From Paramecium tetraurelia (lineage: Eukaryota > Ciliophora > Oligohymenophorea > Peniculida > Parameciidae): DNA of 64,000 bases. The translations under genes were made by a program, and so were the position numbers. Of this stretch, positions 1-10,546 are shown piece by piece; the stretch's first letter is position 1; each line of letters starts with the position of its first letter. Below the pieces are notes generated by a model. That model had not been told where the DNA came from. It did no database searches and worked only from the letters and a program-made list of their open reading frames with translations. The stretch is from NCBI RefSeq assembly GCF_000165425.1, contig NW_001799288.1:647067-711066 (forward strand). Reading direction: 5' to 3'.

Positions 1-54
1 TCTCATTTATTTCAGACTAGAGTTATAATTAAATATTAATATTAATATTTTAGC

Positions 55-327
55 ATGAATCTATCTCTATCTAAAGAGAAAAAATAAGCTATTCTATTAT
101 TTAATTTATAGTATTAGGAAAGAGTCAAGGGTGATGGATTAATTGATTTGAATTTAAATTGTTACTAAATGGAAACAGCCGTTTATACTTATATTATATT
201 TTGCTTAAATAATAAGAACTTTATTGATGATCATATTAGCATTAATTTAAATACTTTTCATTTCAATTTGTTAAGTAGATATGTGTGTATCTTCCTGATA
301 CCTATATAAATTTTTAATTCATTTTGA
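55..327 (+). CDS. possible small ORF, function unknown
   Basis: A 90-codon frame free of TGA starts MNLSLSKEKK and ends at TGA 325-327. It is rich in N, L and I and has no motif I recognise. The first third (lysine/glutamine rich, KEKKQAILL and QERVKGDG) looks protein-like. The last third is hydrophobic and could be chance reading in AT-rich DNA. It lies at the left edge, so an upstream exon outside the window is possible. A frame of this length is expected now and then by chance in six frames, so confidence is low. Confidence 0.25.
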
Positions 328-682
328 GTTACTAAATGATCCAATTATAGTTTTTTTAACATATAATTTTTCTTTGCTATAGAACTTATCCAACTCACAC
401 TAAATCATGAAATTAAAATGTATAATTTTTTTAAACTTAATATAATTAGTTTATAAATATAGTATTTAGTTATGACTAAAAAAAAAGTATATATAGGTAC
501 TTATTAATAATAAATATGGATAAAAAATAATTTATAAATATGATATAAATGAGTTAATTCTTGAGAAATTATTGGATTAACATATGAACACTCAAAGTAT
601 TTATTAAAAATATAAAGTTAAGTATAATAAAAGAGGCGAATATAATATCCTCTCTGAAAATAAATAAATAAAATTAATTGAT
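328..682. other. intergenic, nothing recognised
   Basis: AT-rich spacer with TGA in all plus frames. It lies downstream of the doubtful ORF and after the stop of the minus-strand Q-rich gene. No RNA gene or repeat is seen. Confidence 0.6.
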
Positions 683-1891
683 TCATTTTTTAAATATGTT
701 TGTTGAATTATAGAGTTAGGATTGACACTCTTATTGTTTAATGTTTGATACAAATAAACCATCTTATTATTTAAATTGATCAAGAAAGTCAGAATTATTT
801 AATTAAAGTGAATTAAATAGATTTAGGTTTGGTTGTTAGTTCGATTAAAATGGCAACATAAATTAGGCTGAAAATTACAATTATGGATTTTATTGAAGAT
901 TAATTGATTAAAATGATTAGTCTTATTGATAAATTTCTTATTATTGTTGTTGTTGTTGTTGTTGTTGTTGTTATTATTATTATTATTATTGTTATTCTTT
1001 ATCTTGGAGTTTATCATTCTTTTTTTAAGTTTTAGTATCATTGCTTTAATAAGGAGGAGATAATTAAATGATTGAATCTACCAATGCATTATAATCAAGT
1101 TGGAGATCATGTTTACCATCCTTTGGCATTCTCATGAGTTTACAGAATAGTTTATTAATAATCCTTGGTGCAGTTCTTAATGCTCCATTCATATAGGTTT
1201 ATCTCCAATTTTCTATAAACTTTTTAAAACTACGCATATTGAATGTATTTACTCATCATTGCAATATGACTGAATATGTTAGGTAATTAGTAAAATGTCT
1301 TAATCATTTGATTCATTAAAAAAACATTTAATCGTGTAGCCACAGCATACTAAAAAGAGCAAAAGCTTTTTATATCCTTCTAGGTTGTAGATCTAAGAAT
1401 TAAAATAGATTTACTTCAGAATTACATAAAAAGTCTTACTTAAAATATTATATGAAATTTTAAATGAGAGGGTCATCGTCAAATCTCCACTTCTATGATT
1501 CAATAATATGGAGAAAGAATATAACCTCGAGTTCATTGAACATGAACTTTTTTGTTACTCCTCTAAGCATTTTGAATAAGGGTTAAGCTGTGGCAGCTTA
1601 AGAAGCACTTTCTAAGGAAGCAAAACGACTTAGCATTTAATTAATAAGAAATGAGTAGCATTAATCTGTATATGCAATACACTTAGCATCATATTCTTTT
1701 TGTAATACAAATTTGTTCTTTTTTTATTCATTTTTTGAATTAGATTGCTAGATATCCTTGAATGATTAATTAGTTTATTCTTGAGTTACTAAAATTCGTT
1801 TATTAAGAGGTTCTTCAAATTATTGAGTGCCATTGTCTAAACAGATTCTTGGTGTTTCTTTGACTATGTAGGTAGGGTATTTTTTATTCAT
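683..1891 (-). CDS. hypothetical protein with C-terminal polyglutamine tail
   Basis: Spliced protein of about 390 residues starting MNKKYPTYIVKETPR (ATG at 1891-1889) and ending ...STNIFKK at TGA 685-683. Two introns are needed: 1393-1414 (22 nt) and 1230-1252 (23 nt). The body is a folded-looking, leucine- and aromatic-rich region with FMFNELEVIFFLHIIESQKW and FKKFIENWRQTYMNGALRT. A tract of about 18 consecutive glutamines follows, encoded by mixed CAA and TAA codons (about 949-1005), then a Q/N-rich tail. I recognise no family. The Q-rich tail suggests a regulatory or RNA/transcription-associated protein, but that is a guess. The start could lie further upstream, because the bases before the ATG are AT-rich without a clear boundary. 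Confidence 0.75.
949..1005 (-). repeat. polyglutamine microsatellite (CAA/TAA)
   Basis: On the plus strand this is a run of TTG/TTA triplets. On the minus strand it reads CAA and TAA, both glutamine in this code. The same repeat read in the next minus frame gives a polyasparagine ORF, which is the shadow frame. Confidence 0.8.
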
Positions 1892-2153
1892 ATAAATTGT
1901 ATTTATAAGTATATTATAAAGTTTAAGTTAAAGTAAATCATTTTTATTAAATATTATTTGGTTCTAAGAAATGATCAGAATGATGATTTAATAGCACTGA
2001 ATTTGGTGGATCTAAAATCTAATTCTTTCTGAAAGTAAAATTGATAACTTTAAACATTATTAATACTTTTTCTATTAATTGTTAGAATCAAAACATAAAA
2101 ATTTTATTTTAGAATATTAAAATAATAATCTTGTTAATAAGTATTCCTCATAA
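1892..2153. other. intergenic spacer
   Basis: AT-rich spacer between the start of the Q-rich gene and the stop of the MGICGC gene, both on the minus strand. It presumably holds the promoter of the former. No motif can be assigned by eye. Confidence 0.5.
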
Positions 2154-2540
2154 TCACTCTTGATATCCAGACATTGATTATAAGTACTATGATATTGAAT
2201 CAAATTCTTATGCCATCTATATAATAAAATTATGTTATACTTGATTAAATAGTTGATTTAATTCATCAAATGACTTCATTATATCATTTACGAAGATTTC
2301 ATCATTAAATTATTATATTTCTGGATTTTGATTTATAGCTTAAGTTTCTTGAACTTTAGCAGGTTCTTTTTGAAGATCTTGTTCTCTAAATTCAACCTTA
2401 TTTCCTGCTTGTGCTGTTTCTGTAATTTATTAGTTTTATTAAATTAAAGAAACTGATTGTTATTGTTACATTTATTTTGGTAGGCTCCCTTATTTAGCTT
2501 GTACATTCTTTTTTTGTGTCTTACAACCGCAGATACCCAT
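2154..2540 (-). CDS. small protein with N-terminal dual-acylation motif MGICGC
   Basis: About 120 residues beginning MGICGCKTQKKN (ATG 2540-2538) and ending ...QSMSGYQE at TGA 2156-2154, with one 24-nt intron at 2217-2240. Gly2 is placed for N-myristoylation, and Cys4 and Cys6 are neighbouring palmitoylation candidates, so membrane anchoring by dual acylation is a reasonable inference. The rest is Q/E-rich, low complexity and probably disordered or helical. It has no other recognised domain. The next gene on the same strand also starts Met-Gly, but I see no clear similarity in the bodies. Function unknown. Confidence 0.7.
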
Positions 2541-2644
2541 TGATTTTATTTAATTTAAATAATGCTATCTTTATTAGATAGTTTAAGAAGGAGAAATAAA
2601 TAGTTATCTCAGTCCTATTTAATTTATATATATATATTTGATTA

Positions 2645-2942
2645 TCATTACTATTATTCCCTTAATTCTTTTACCATTTCTTCGATATCTTTATCCAACT
2701 TTTTATATTAAACAAATTTTACTTCATTTATGGATTACATTAATTCATCGAAAACAGTCTACACCTATTGTTCCAAAGGGTCTAATTCTGGGTCATCTTT
2801 TTTAATCTATGGAATTTAATCAAACAACTACTAGATTATCATTATTTATATCAAGAAGATTCTAGCTTTGAGACTTTTAAATTGTAGACTCTTTAGTTTT
2901 TGGTTCTTCTATTGTCTATTGCTTCTACGAATTGTTTCCCAT
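2645..2942 (-). CDS. small Met-Gly protein (MGNNS), function unknown
   Basis: About 90 residues, from ATG 2942-2940 to TGA 2647-2645, with one 25-nt intron at 2807-2831. It starts MGNNSQKQQTIEEPK, with Gly2 and Ser5 as in N-myristoylation sites. After the intron it reads IKKDDPELDPLEQQVQTVFD and ends in a charged helix, KELREQQQ. It is acidic and probably helical. No catalytic motif is visible. It sits between the MGICGC gene and the SMU1-like gene, all transcribed on the minus strand, with about 100 bases to each neighbour. Confidence 0.65.
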
Positions 2943-3043
2943 TCTTTTTATGAATAAATATATAATAATTATTATTATCCAATTTTTTGTTTAAGTGAAT
3001 CAGCATAAGTAATCTATTACTTAAATATTGATAGATTATAGAT

Positions 3044-4750
3044 TCACAGATCCTCATCACTACTACCCTTGTCTTCCTCTTACATTGATGATTAATTGCT
3101 ACTCATTTACTCTTACCTAGCAATTCTCTATAAAAAATTTAAAATTTATTGCATCCCCCATGGATGTCTTTGGAATTAATGCCTTTATTAAAGGAATTAA
3201 GCCCTAATGTCTTCAGAAACTTACTGTTATTAAGAGGATTGCCTTTTCACATCCTTTTGCTAATAAACATATAGTTAGTTTTAGGTCGGATGAAACTTGA
3301 AACAGGATATCTCTTTTTATTATTCTGATACCTATATTATAATATTTGTTTACTTAAAATATTTCAATAGGTTAACTTGATTTCTGAATGTGCCAAACTA
3401 ACAACTACCCTGAACTATTCGCAGCAGCTATTAAATTACTATTCATGCATCCAAAGTCTAATTGAGTACTAAGAGTAGTTATACTAGAAGTAGGTTGGAA
3501 TACTTTAATCAACAGTAGTTCTGATATTGAATATAAATGCAATTATGTTATAGTGTCACTTACGAATAATAATACAAAGTTAAAGTCTTTATCTACAATT
3601 GAATTCTGATTGTTTTTGATAGTTGAAGTTTAGGATATTTATTTTTTAGAATATAATTGATACAAACTGATTTTATTTTGACTTGTTAATAGCAAAAGTT
3701 CCTTTTATTGATGAATATGTAAATTCAGCAGTTTTTCTTCAATTTTTAATCCTCCCTTCCTCTCACTTTCATTCCATTCATAAAGCCATCCATCTTTTGA
3801 TATAGTATAGATGTCATATTCATTTTTCTACTTTTTCTTCTGTTAATCACATAAAACAAAGTTGAACGCTTGAACTACGGCATTGTGTCCTTCAAGTTTA
3901 TATTTTTTTTCTGTTTAGATATTATACACAAAAACTGTAAAATCTTCAGAGGATGTTCCTAAGTATTTGTTGCAAGGTGAGAATACTATTGATGTAATGA
4001 CACTAGTTTGGCCCGTTGGTATTTTTCTTGGCTTTTTCTAATATTCTTTGATTTAGTTATCAAATTAATATAAATAAATTGAGAGACCATGCACTAATGC
4101 TTTATATTGACCATTAGATGAAAAGAGGCAAAAACTAATATTTTTCTTTTGTTTGATGATGTTGAGTTGAAAATTGCAGGAGTGCTTTTAGATGATTTTG
4201 TAATCTTGTTCTAATTTATTATGGAAATGGCAATCCAAAATTTGTTTGGCTTATTATTGTTGTATTATGGTCACCAATCTATTGGGTTCAATTAATCCAA
4301 TTTATTTATAGCACAACTACATTACTTCATCTATCAATTCTTGTTCTTATTTCACTTTAAGTTCTGGCAGATAAATCATGGAAGCATATTGATACTTTTA
4401 ATCTTCATCTAAATATAGACATATTGAAATGTACCTTAACAAAATTTTGTCATTTGATTTCTCAATAATTAGACTGCTTCTTAAACATTGTGCAATTTAA
4501 GTAATTTAATATATTGTTATTCTAATACTTTCAAAATGCATTATTATTTTGTGTTTTCATCTACATATTGATTCAGAATCTATTCTAATTATTTTATGTC
4601 ATAATTTTTTATAGATTGAGTTATTAATTCTAAACTGTAAGGATCAAGTTGAATTTATGATTATTCTTAGAGTTTCTAAAAAGTTTGATCATATTTATAT
4701 TATCTTAAAAATTAGAGAATTACTTTTATTTTTTCTTCCTTAATGTTCAT
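3044..4750 (-). CDS. SMU1: SMU1-like spliceosomal protein (LisH/CTLH plus WD40)
   Basis: About 550 residues, ATG 4750-4748, TGA 3046-3044, with introns 4409-4434 and 3332-3353. The N terminus carries a LisH-like helix pair (KVILQFLRQYKYDQTFQKLQ) followed by a CTLH-like segment (LEQQYIKLLKLHNVQEAVQL) and LIEPNRLVTIIQQQQAKQI. These parallel the order and wording of the SMU1 N terminus (LisH, CTLH, then the P-x-R-L-x-x-L helix). WD40-like blades follow, for example VITSIVFSPCNKYLGTSSED and YKLEGHNAVVQAF. The tail is acidic and serine-rich. SMU1 acts with RED in the spliceosomal B complex. The blades are divergent, so another LisH-CTLH-WD40 protein is possible. Its start lies only 47 bases from that of CCT2 on the other strand. 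Confidence 0.65.
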
Positions 4751-4797
4751 TTAATATTTGATTAAAAAAAATTTCTTTTTTTAATTGACCATAAATA
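4751..4797. promoter_or_regulatory. 47-base bidirectional intergenic region
   Basis: This is the whole space between the start codons of the SMU1-like gene (minus) and CCT2 (plus). It is AT-rich with an A run and a T run. Both promoters and both 5' UTRs must lie here or overlap the opposite coding sequence. Confidence 0.5.
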
Positions 4798-6566
4798 ATG
4801 GATATCGTTGGAGTAAATCATAATCGTTATCATAGAACGTGTTGCCATAAGTTTTGAAAGACGAAGCTACTGAAGATAAGGGAGAGATGGCCAGATTGGT
4901 AAATTATTGATTATTAACATTCAAAAGTAAAGCTTTGTAGGAGCAATTGCAGTTGCAGATCTAGTAAAAACAACTCTTGGACCAAAAGGAATGGTTAGAT
5001 TTATGAATTAATTTTATAGGATAAAATATTGAAACCAACTGGACCAGGCTAAGAAATGACTCATATCACTGTAACCAATGATGGTGCTACAATTCTGAGG
5101 TCAATGTATGTGGAGAATCCCGCAGCCAAGATTCTTATAGAAATCAGCAAGACCTAGGATGAGGAAGTAGGAGATGGGACTACAACAGTTGCAGTATTGG
5201 CAGGCGAATTATTGCGGGAAGGAGAGAAATTAATCTAAAAAAGAATTCATCCATAACATGTTATTGCTGGTTGGAGAATTGCTAGGGATGTGGCCTTAAA
5301 GAGACTTAGAGATATTTGTAAGGAATTGTATTATGTTGATTAGCTAGTGAAAATGATATCAATTCTTAAGAATTTCATGATGATTTGGTTAAGATTGCCA
5401 GAACTACATTGAGTTCAAAGTTAATCACTACAGATAGAGATTACTTTGCAGATTTATGTGTGAAAGCAGTACTTAGATTAAAGGGATCATCCAATTTGGA
5501 CTATATTCAAATAATCAAACTTCCAGGAGGAACAATAAGAGACTCTTATTTGGATGATGGATTCATTTTGAAGAAATAGATAACCATTGGATGCAAGAGA
5601 AGAATTGAAAATGCTAAGATTTTGGTGGCTAATACTGCTATGGATTATGATAAAATTAAAATTTATGGCACAAAAGTTAAAGTCAATTCAATGGATAAAG
5701 TTGCAGAAATAGAGGCTGCTGAAAAGGAAAAGATGAAACATAAAGTTGATAAGATTCTTAAATATTAACCAACAGTATTTGTCAATAGATAATTGATTTA
5801 CAATTATCCAGAATAACTATTGGCAGATTCTGGAATCACTGTTATAGAACATGCTGATTTCGAAGGAATGGAAAGAGTTGCTGCAGCCACAGGAGCTGAA
5901 ATCTTATCAACATTTGATGCTCCAGAAAGATCAGCATAAGTCTTAGGTCACTGTGATTTAATTGAAGAAATTATGATTGGAGAAGAAAAAGTAAACTATT
6001 AAATAATTCTTATTAGATGATTAAATTTTCAGGATGCAAGAAAAATGAAGCATGCACCATTGTGTTAAGAGGAGCTAGTACACATATTTTGGATGAAGTG
6101 GATAGATCAATCCATGATGCTTTATGTGTTTTAATTACTACAGTCAAAAACAGAAGAGTTGTTTGGGGAGGTGGTAATTCAGAAATGCAAATGGCAGCTG
6201 CTTGTGAAGAGGAAGCCAAAAAAGTATAAGGAAAATAAGCATTTGCAATTGAAGCTTTTGCTAGAGCTTTGAGATAGATTCCAACTATTATTTGCGATAA
6301 TGGAGGTATTTATTCTTATGGAATTTATTCAAGGTTATGACTCTGCTGAATTAATCTAAAATTTCAAAGTTGAATTATAAAAAGGCAATTAAATTTGTGG
6401 TTTAAATATGACTGACGGAACAATTGGAAACATGAGTGAATTAGGTGTTAAAGAATGTTTGAGGGTTAAAGAACAAGCATTAATGGCTGCCAGTGAAGCA
6501 GCTGAATTAATTATGAGAGTTGATGATATTGTTAAATGTGCACCAAGAAAGAGAGAAAGAGCATGA
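4798..6566 (+). CDS. CCT2: T-complex chaperonin subunit beta (CCT2/TCP-1 beta)
   Basis: About 535 residues after removing six introns (4813-4835, 4899-4927, 4994-5019, 5328-5347, 5991-6016, 6306-6333). The protein starts [19 protein letters not shown] and ends APRKRERA at TGA 6564-6566. Group II chaperonin motifs are present: [39 protein letters not shown] (nucleotide-binding and catalytic Asp) and [10 protein letters not shown]. Subunit-specific stretches ([41 protein letters not shown]) match the beta subunit. CCT is the cytosolic hetero-oligomer that folds actin and tubulin, abundant clients in a ciliate. Length and all key residues look normal. Confidence 0.95.
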
Positions 6567-6601
6567 AGTTAATTATAATAATACAAAAATTAAAACATAT
6601 A

Positions 6602-8116
6602 TCATTATTCATTTTCTTATATTAAATTTTGCTCTCCACATTCCTCACTATATTATTATTATTATTAAGTAGTATGATAATGTATTATATGTTCTTGAGG
6701 TTTAGGTTAAAAGGAGTTCTCATCAGTTTCAATTATTTACCCAATGTATGGATGATATGCTTTTATTGATAATATGCAAATGACACAGAATAAGTAGATA
6801 CACAATGGTAAAATTAAATAGATTAAAAGAAGATATCCAATCCAGTATCCTTTGTTAGTCTCTACTTCAATATTAATATTTGGAAAATGCTCAATATCTG
6901 TCTAAAAAAAGAGAAACGGATCATCATCAACAGTCTTTTTTATATTTCCACTCAATTCATAATAATATTAAGTATTATTCTCGAATGGCCAATTTACTTA
7001 AAACTAAAACAATGTACTATCATAATATAAGCAGCTCTAATCGTTATTCTCTTCTTAGAAATAGCATTCTAGAAAAGTTTCTTATTCATCATTTTTCAAA
7101 ATAATTTTTGCATTCATTAACCTTAGATTTTTGATATTTTTATGATAATTTTATGGTGATACTGTAATTAAAGCACAAGTGTTATTAATTGTCGATTAAA
7201 CTTCAACTTGCATTCTAATTTAATTATTAGGCTTAAACTTTATCTTAGTTAATGTATCTTAGTCAGGCAGAGATGAAAAGGTATCATCAATTTAAGTAAT
7301 TGCTTCAAATTCTAGAGTTTTATAATCTTCTGACAAATGGTAATATTATTATATTTGATATTAAATCTTGATCATAAATTCCAAATTATTTAAAATTTAA
7401 TAATGGTTTGCTAAAATAAGACTTCCATGTATCTAACTATTATTAGAATCTAACTCTGATATGGTCAAAGTTAAAAGAGTATTATTTAAATATAATTTAA
7501 ACCAATGAAAAAAAGAATAAAAATCTTAAGATTTCTTCAAGGTTGCTTAAAAATACAAGGTGCCATTTTTAATCTCCTATTGTAAACTTAAGTGAAAATC
7601 ATAATAAAATGTATCCTAATTATTAATATGAGGAAGTTATCCTGCCAAATGAACCTAATCAACTGTATGAGTTCGAACTTTTACTATATAAAAAAATATT
7701 AAATTTATCGAAGCATTAGAATTCAACCAAACTTCAAGGTAATTCTTACAAGTTAAAAAATGATATTGCTATATTTAAACGAAAGGCTAACCATTTACGA
7801 TTTTGCTCAAATTATACATTTTATTATCTAAAAAGATGTATAATTGATCTTAATTAAGGGGTCTATTAAAAATGAAGGTATAACTATAAGTGTTGTCTTC
7901 ATCTAAAGGTAATTGATTATTCATGTCTAAGCAAATCCCTTTGGCTTGCTGTAGTCTTAATTATTATTATCCATCTACATCCACTTACTCTTTAGTTTCA
8001 CAATCAATCCATTTCAAAAATTAGAATTATAAATTTTCTAATGGAAAGACGAGATCTAGTATGCCTTCAGCAACAAATTAAATGCAGAAAAATAATAATG
8101 CTATTTATCCTAGCAT
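6602..8116 (-). CDS. type I membrane protein, paralogue of the neighbouring gene
   Basis: 504 residues with no intron needed, ATG 8116-8114, TGA 6604-6602. A signal peptide (MLGQIALLFFCIQFVAEG) is followed by a long extracellular or luminal region of beta-rich appearance with several N-x-S/T sites. One transmembrane segment lies near the end (YLLLIYLILPLCIYLFCVIC). The cytoplasmic tail is short and rich in H and Q. Architecture, size and local phrases match the next gene upstream (8247-9686), so the two are tandem duplicates. The family is unknown to me and probably ciliate-specific. The stop lies 35 bases from the CCT2 stop, tail to tail. Confidence 0.8.
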
Positions 8117-8246
8117 TTATAAAAATAAATTTTTTTATTTCTATCTATTTTAATATAGATATAATCTAACTGTTGAGAACATAATTAAATTACGACAGAC
8201 ATACTTTTCAGTATGTTACAAATACGATAAATTAATAATAGTATAA

Positions 8247-9686
8247 TCAAGTTTTTAGAGCATTCTATTCATAATTGTAGATCTCTCTGAGCAAGCTATT
8301 GTACAAAGATATTTTTATAGTAGAAGTGGATATCAGAAAGCAAATTATAGGCATACCTAAGGACAAAAATATAAGAATTGCTACAAAAAAAAAGTTGTAA
8401 TCTTGTTCTTGAAATACAGGGCCACCTCTTAAATCAACATCAACCAATACAAATTGAAAATTTGGATAATTGTTATCAGTTCTCTAGATAATTGCTGTCA
8501 GATTACAAATATATCCAACATCATCCTTAAAATCGAAATTGACAATAAATGAACATTTACTATAACTATAACTTAAGCAGTTATTATTATTATTATATAA
8601 TTCGCACTTGAATATTTCTCCTTAACTATTTTTTATTGTAAGAACTGCTTCCTCAAATTCTTTTACGCAAAATTAAGATTAATTAAGATTTAATTTTATT
8701 TCTATTGAATTTTACAATTGATTAATCTGAAGTTCATAATTTAGATTGATTTGATGCTACATACCAAATTGTTTTTCTTGTATATAACTAGCTATAGAGA
8801 ACTTGCTGTCAGAAATTTATTAAATTGTGTAAAATACCATTTATTAATCAGGTATTTCGAAACACGGTGTATAAAAATTAAATGTGTATTATGATAATAT
8901 AAGATTACTTAAGTTTTTCATCTAGCTATAACTTTCTGTTCTAGCGATATCTATATTACATTCAAATACAATTGTTTCTCCAACTTCTGTATTATAACAA
9001 TTCATTTTATCGTAAAAATTGTAAGCATCGAAATATAAACATGAACTGATTAACTCAAGACCTTAAAAAGATAATACTCCTTCATAATATAAAGTAGAAT
9101 TAATTATTTCCTAATTCTTTGTTTATAAATTATATTGAGTAATTTAGTATTCTTCTTTAATACCTAAATATTTTTATTATAATAATTATTATTATTCTCT
9201 TAAAACTTAGTTATAGTCATCAGCACTTTAGGTTTATGAATTTAAAATCAAATAGTTTATTAAACCTAAATCCTTGGATTTTGATAGCAGCTAAAACTCA
9301 ATACTATTATAGCTGCATAATCGCTTATGTCTTATAAGTACAAACTTATCAGCGGCAGTTTCTTAAGTGACAGTATAGCTCTCTCCGTCAATATTTATTA
9401 TCAACAAATCATCATTTTATATTGTTCTGTCGAACGTAAAATAATAAAAACTCATGGGTTCATTTAGACTAAATTAAAATGGTTCATATAAGCAAAGTTG
9501 TTTGTTATACGTAATAGGAATCCGAACAGGTTAATCAAATTATGGTTGAATAATAAGACTTGTATTTTAACAATCGACCCATTGTTATTGAAAAATCTAG
9601 AAACTATTTTAAGGAAATAAAATTGTATTCTTTGTGTTGACAAGTTGACAATCAAGGACTATAAATATAAAAATTAAATTAAACAT
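8247..9686 (-). CDS. type I membrane protein, tandem paralogue
   Basis: About 480 residues, intronless, ATG 9686-9684, TGA 8249-8247. A signal-like N terminus (MFNLIFIFIVLDCQLVNTKN) leads a long luminal domain. A C-terminal transmembrane segment (FFVAILIFLSLGMPIICFLI) and a very short tail follow. The layout matches the downstream gene at 6602-8116, indicating tandem duplication. Cysteines are sparse and no known domain is recognised. The start codon is only 14 bases from that of the divergent DCC-family gene, so transcription start sites of one or both must lie inside the other gene's coding region or 5' leaders must be nearly absent. Confidence 0.8.
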
Positions 9687-9700
9687 TAAATTTATTAATA
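9687..9700. promoter_or_regulatory. 14-base gap between divergent start codons
   Basis: Only 14 AT bases separate the ATG of the minus-strand membrane protein (9686) from the ATG of the plus-strand DCC protein (9701). Neither protein offers a convincing downstream start: the next DCC Met lies inside the catalytic-type motif, and the membrane protein would lose its signal peptide. Confidence 0.5.
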
Positions 9701-10063
9701 ATGAAAATTGATTAGCAAAAACTAAATATTTTTTATGATGACATGTGTGGAATTTGTGATAAGTTTATAAAATTCATAATCTATTTGATAAATCCTAACA
9801 TTCTTGAATTTTATTCCTTACAGAATGCAATTTAAGATGAAAAATTAAGATAAGAATATGGATTAGATCTAACATCAATTGCAGTGATAACATAAAATAA
9901 GAAATTAATAAAGTCAAAAGCCATTTTTTATTTACTAAAGTAGACAAAATTAAAATATTTTATTAAATTGATTGAATTTATTATACCATTGTGTTTGTCA
10001 GATTGGATCTACGATTTTGTTGCATAACACAGAAATAAAATATGTAAATTAAAAAAAAGATGA
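9701..10063 (+). CDS. DCC-family (DUF393) thiol-disulphide-type protein
   Basis: 120 residues in one exon, ATG 9701-9703, TGA 10061-10063. The N terminus KLNIFYDDMCGICDKFIKFI carries the family hallmark: a beta strand, then YD-x-x-C-x-x-C, then a helix. This gives the thioredoxin-like fold of DCC (DUF393) proteins. Further on, NPNILEFYSLQN and LIKSKAIFYLLKQ match the expected second strand and the S-x-A helix. DCC proteins are found in bacteria, plants and protists and are poorly characterised. A redox function is inferred from the CxxC. Length is typical for the family. No targeting signal is obvious. Confidence 0.8.
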
Positions 10064-10546
10064 ATGATTATGAGATAATATTGATATCATATTTCTAGTT
10101 CCATTTTCACTTTTTCTAATCATTTAAGAAAATATTAAATCAATTACTAAAATTTTATTAAGCTACACCAAACCTTTTATTATATCTTATTTATTAATTA
10201 CAATATATATCTATTTTTCTTAGGTTTAAACTTATTTCAAATTAGCAATCTTCATAACTTAGCCTCTTTATTGAAAATTAATTTTTAATATTAACATAGA
10301 ATTTAATAAAATTGTGATTACAATATATTTTTAATACTAAAATATGAAAGGACACATGTAGTCTTGCTTCAGATTTAAAATAAAGGTGAGCTTTTTATAT
10401 ATAAATATCCAAATTTAAAATTAATTTATAATAATAAATAAATTTATGAGTTTAAAGCCTTAAATTAATTATAAAATGAAATTTCTATAAATTATTTTCA
10501 TCATTTAAAAATTTTGATCATTTACAGATGGGAACAGAAGAATAAG
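10064..10546. other. intergenic before the exchanger gene
   Basis: AT-rich. It contains a 57-codon TGA-free stretch from ATG 10343 (MKGHMQSCFRF...) with no support as a gene. It also has acceptor-like TTTACAG at 10521-10527 just before the exchanger, but no donor within normal intron distance. Confidence 0.5.

Noticed and set aside
823-1041. Minus-strand ORF with a run of asparagines
   Set aside because: It is the shifted frame of the CAA/TAA repeat; the neighbouring minus frame gives polyglutamine flanked by sequence that splices to a well-formed protein.
4798-6566. CCT2 and other genes appear full of stop codons, as if pseudogenes
   Set aside because: TAA and TAG fall at glutamine positions of conserved families throughout the window, and only TGA ends genes, as in the ciliate nuclear code.
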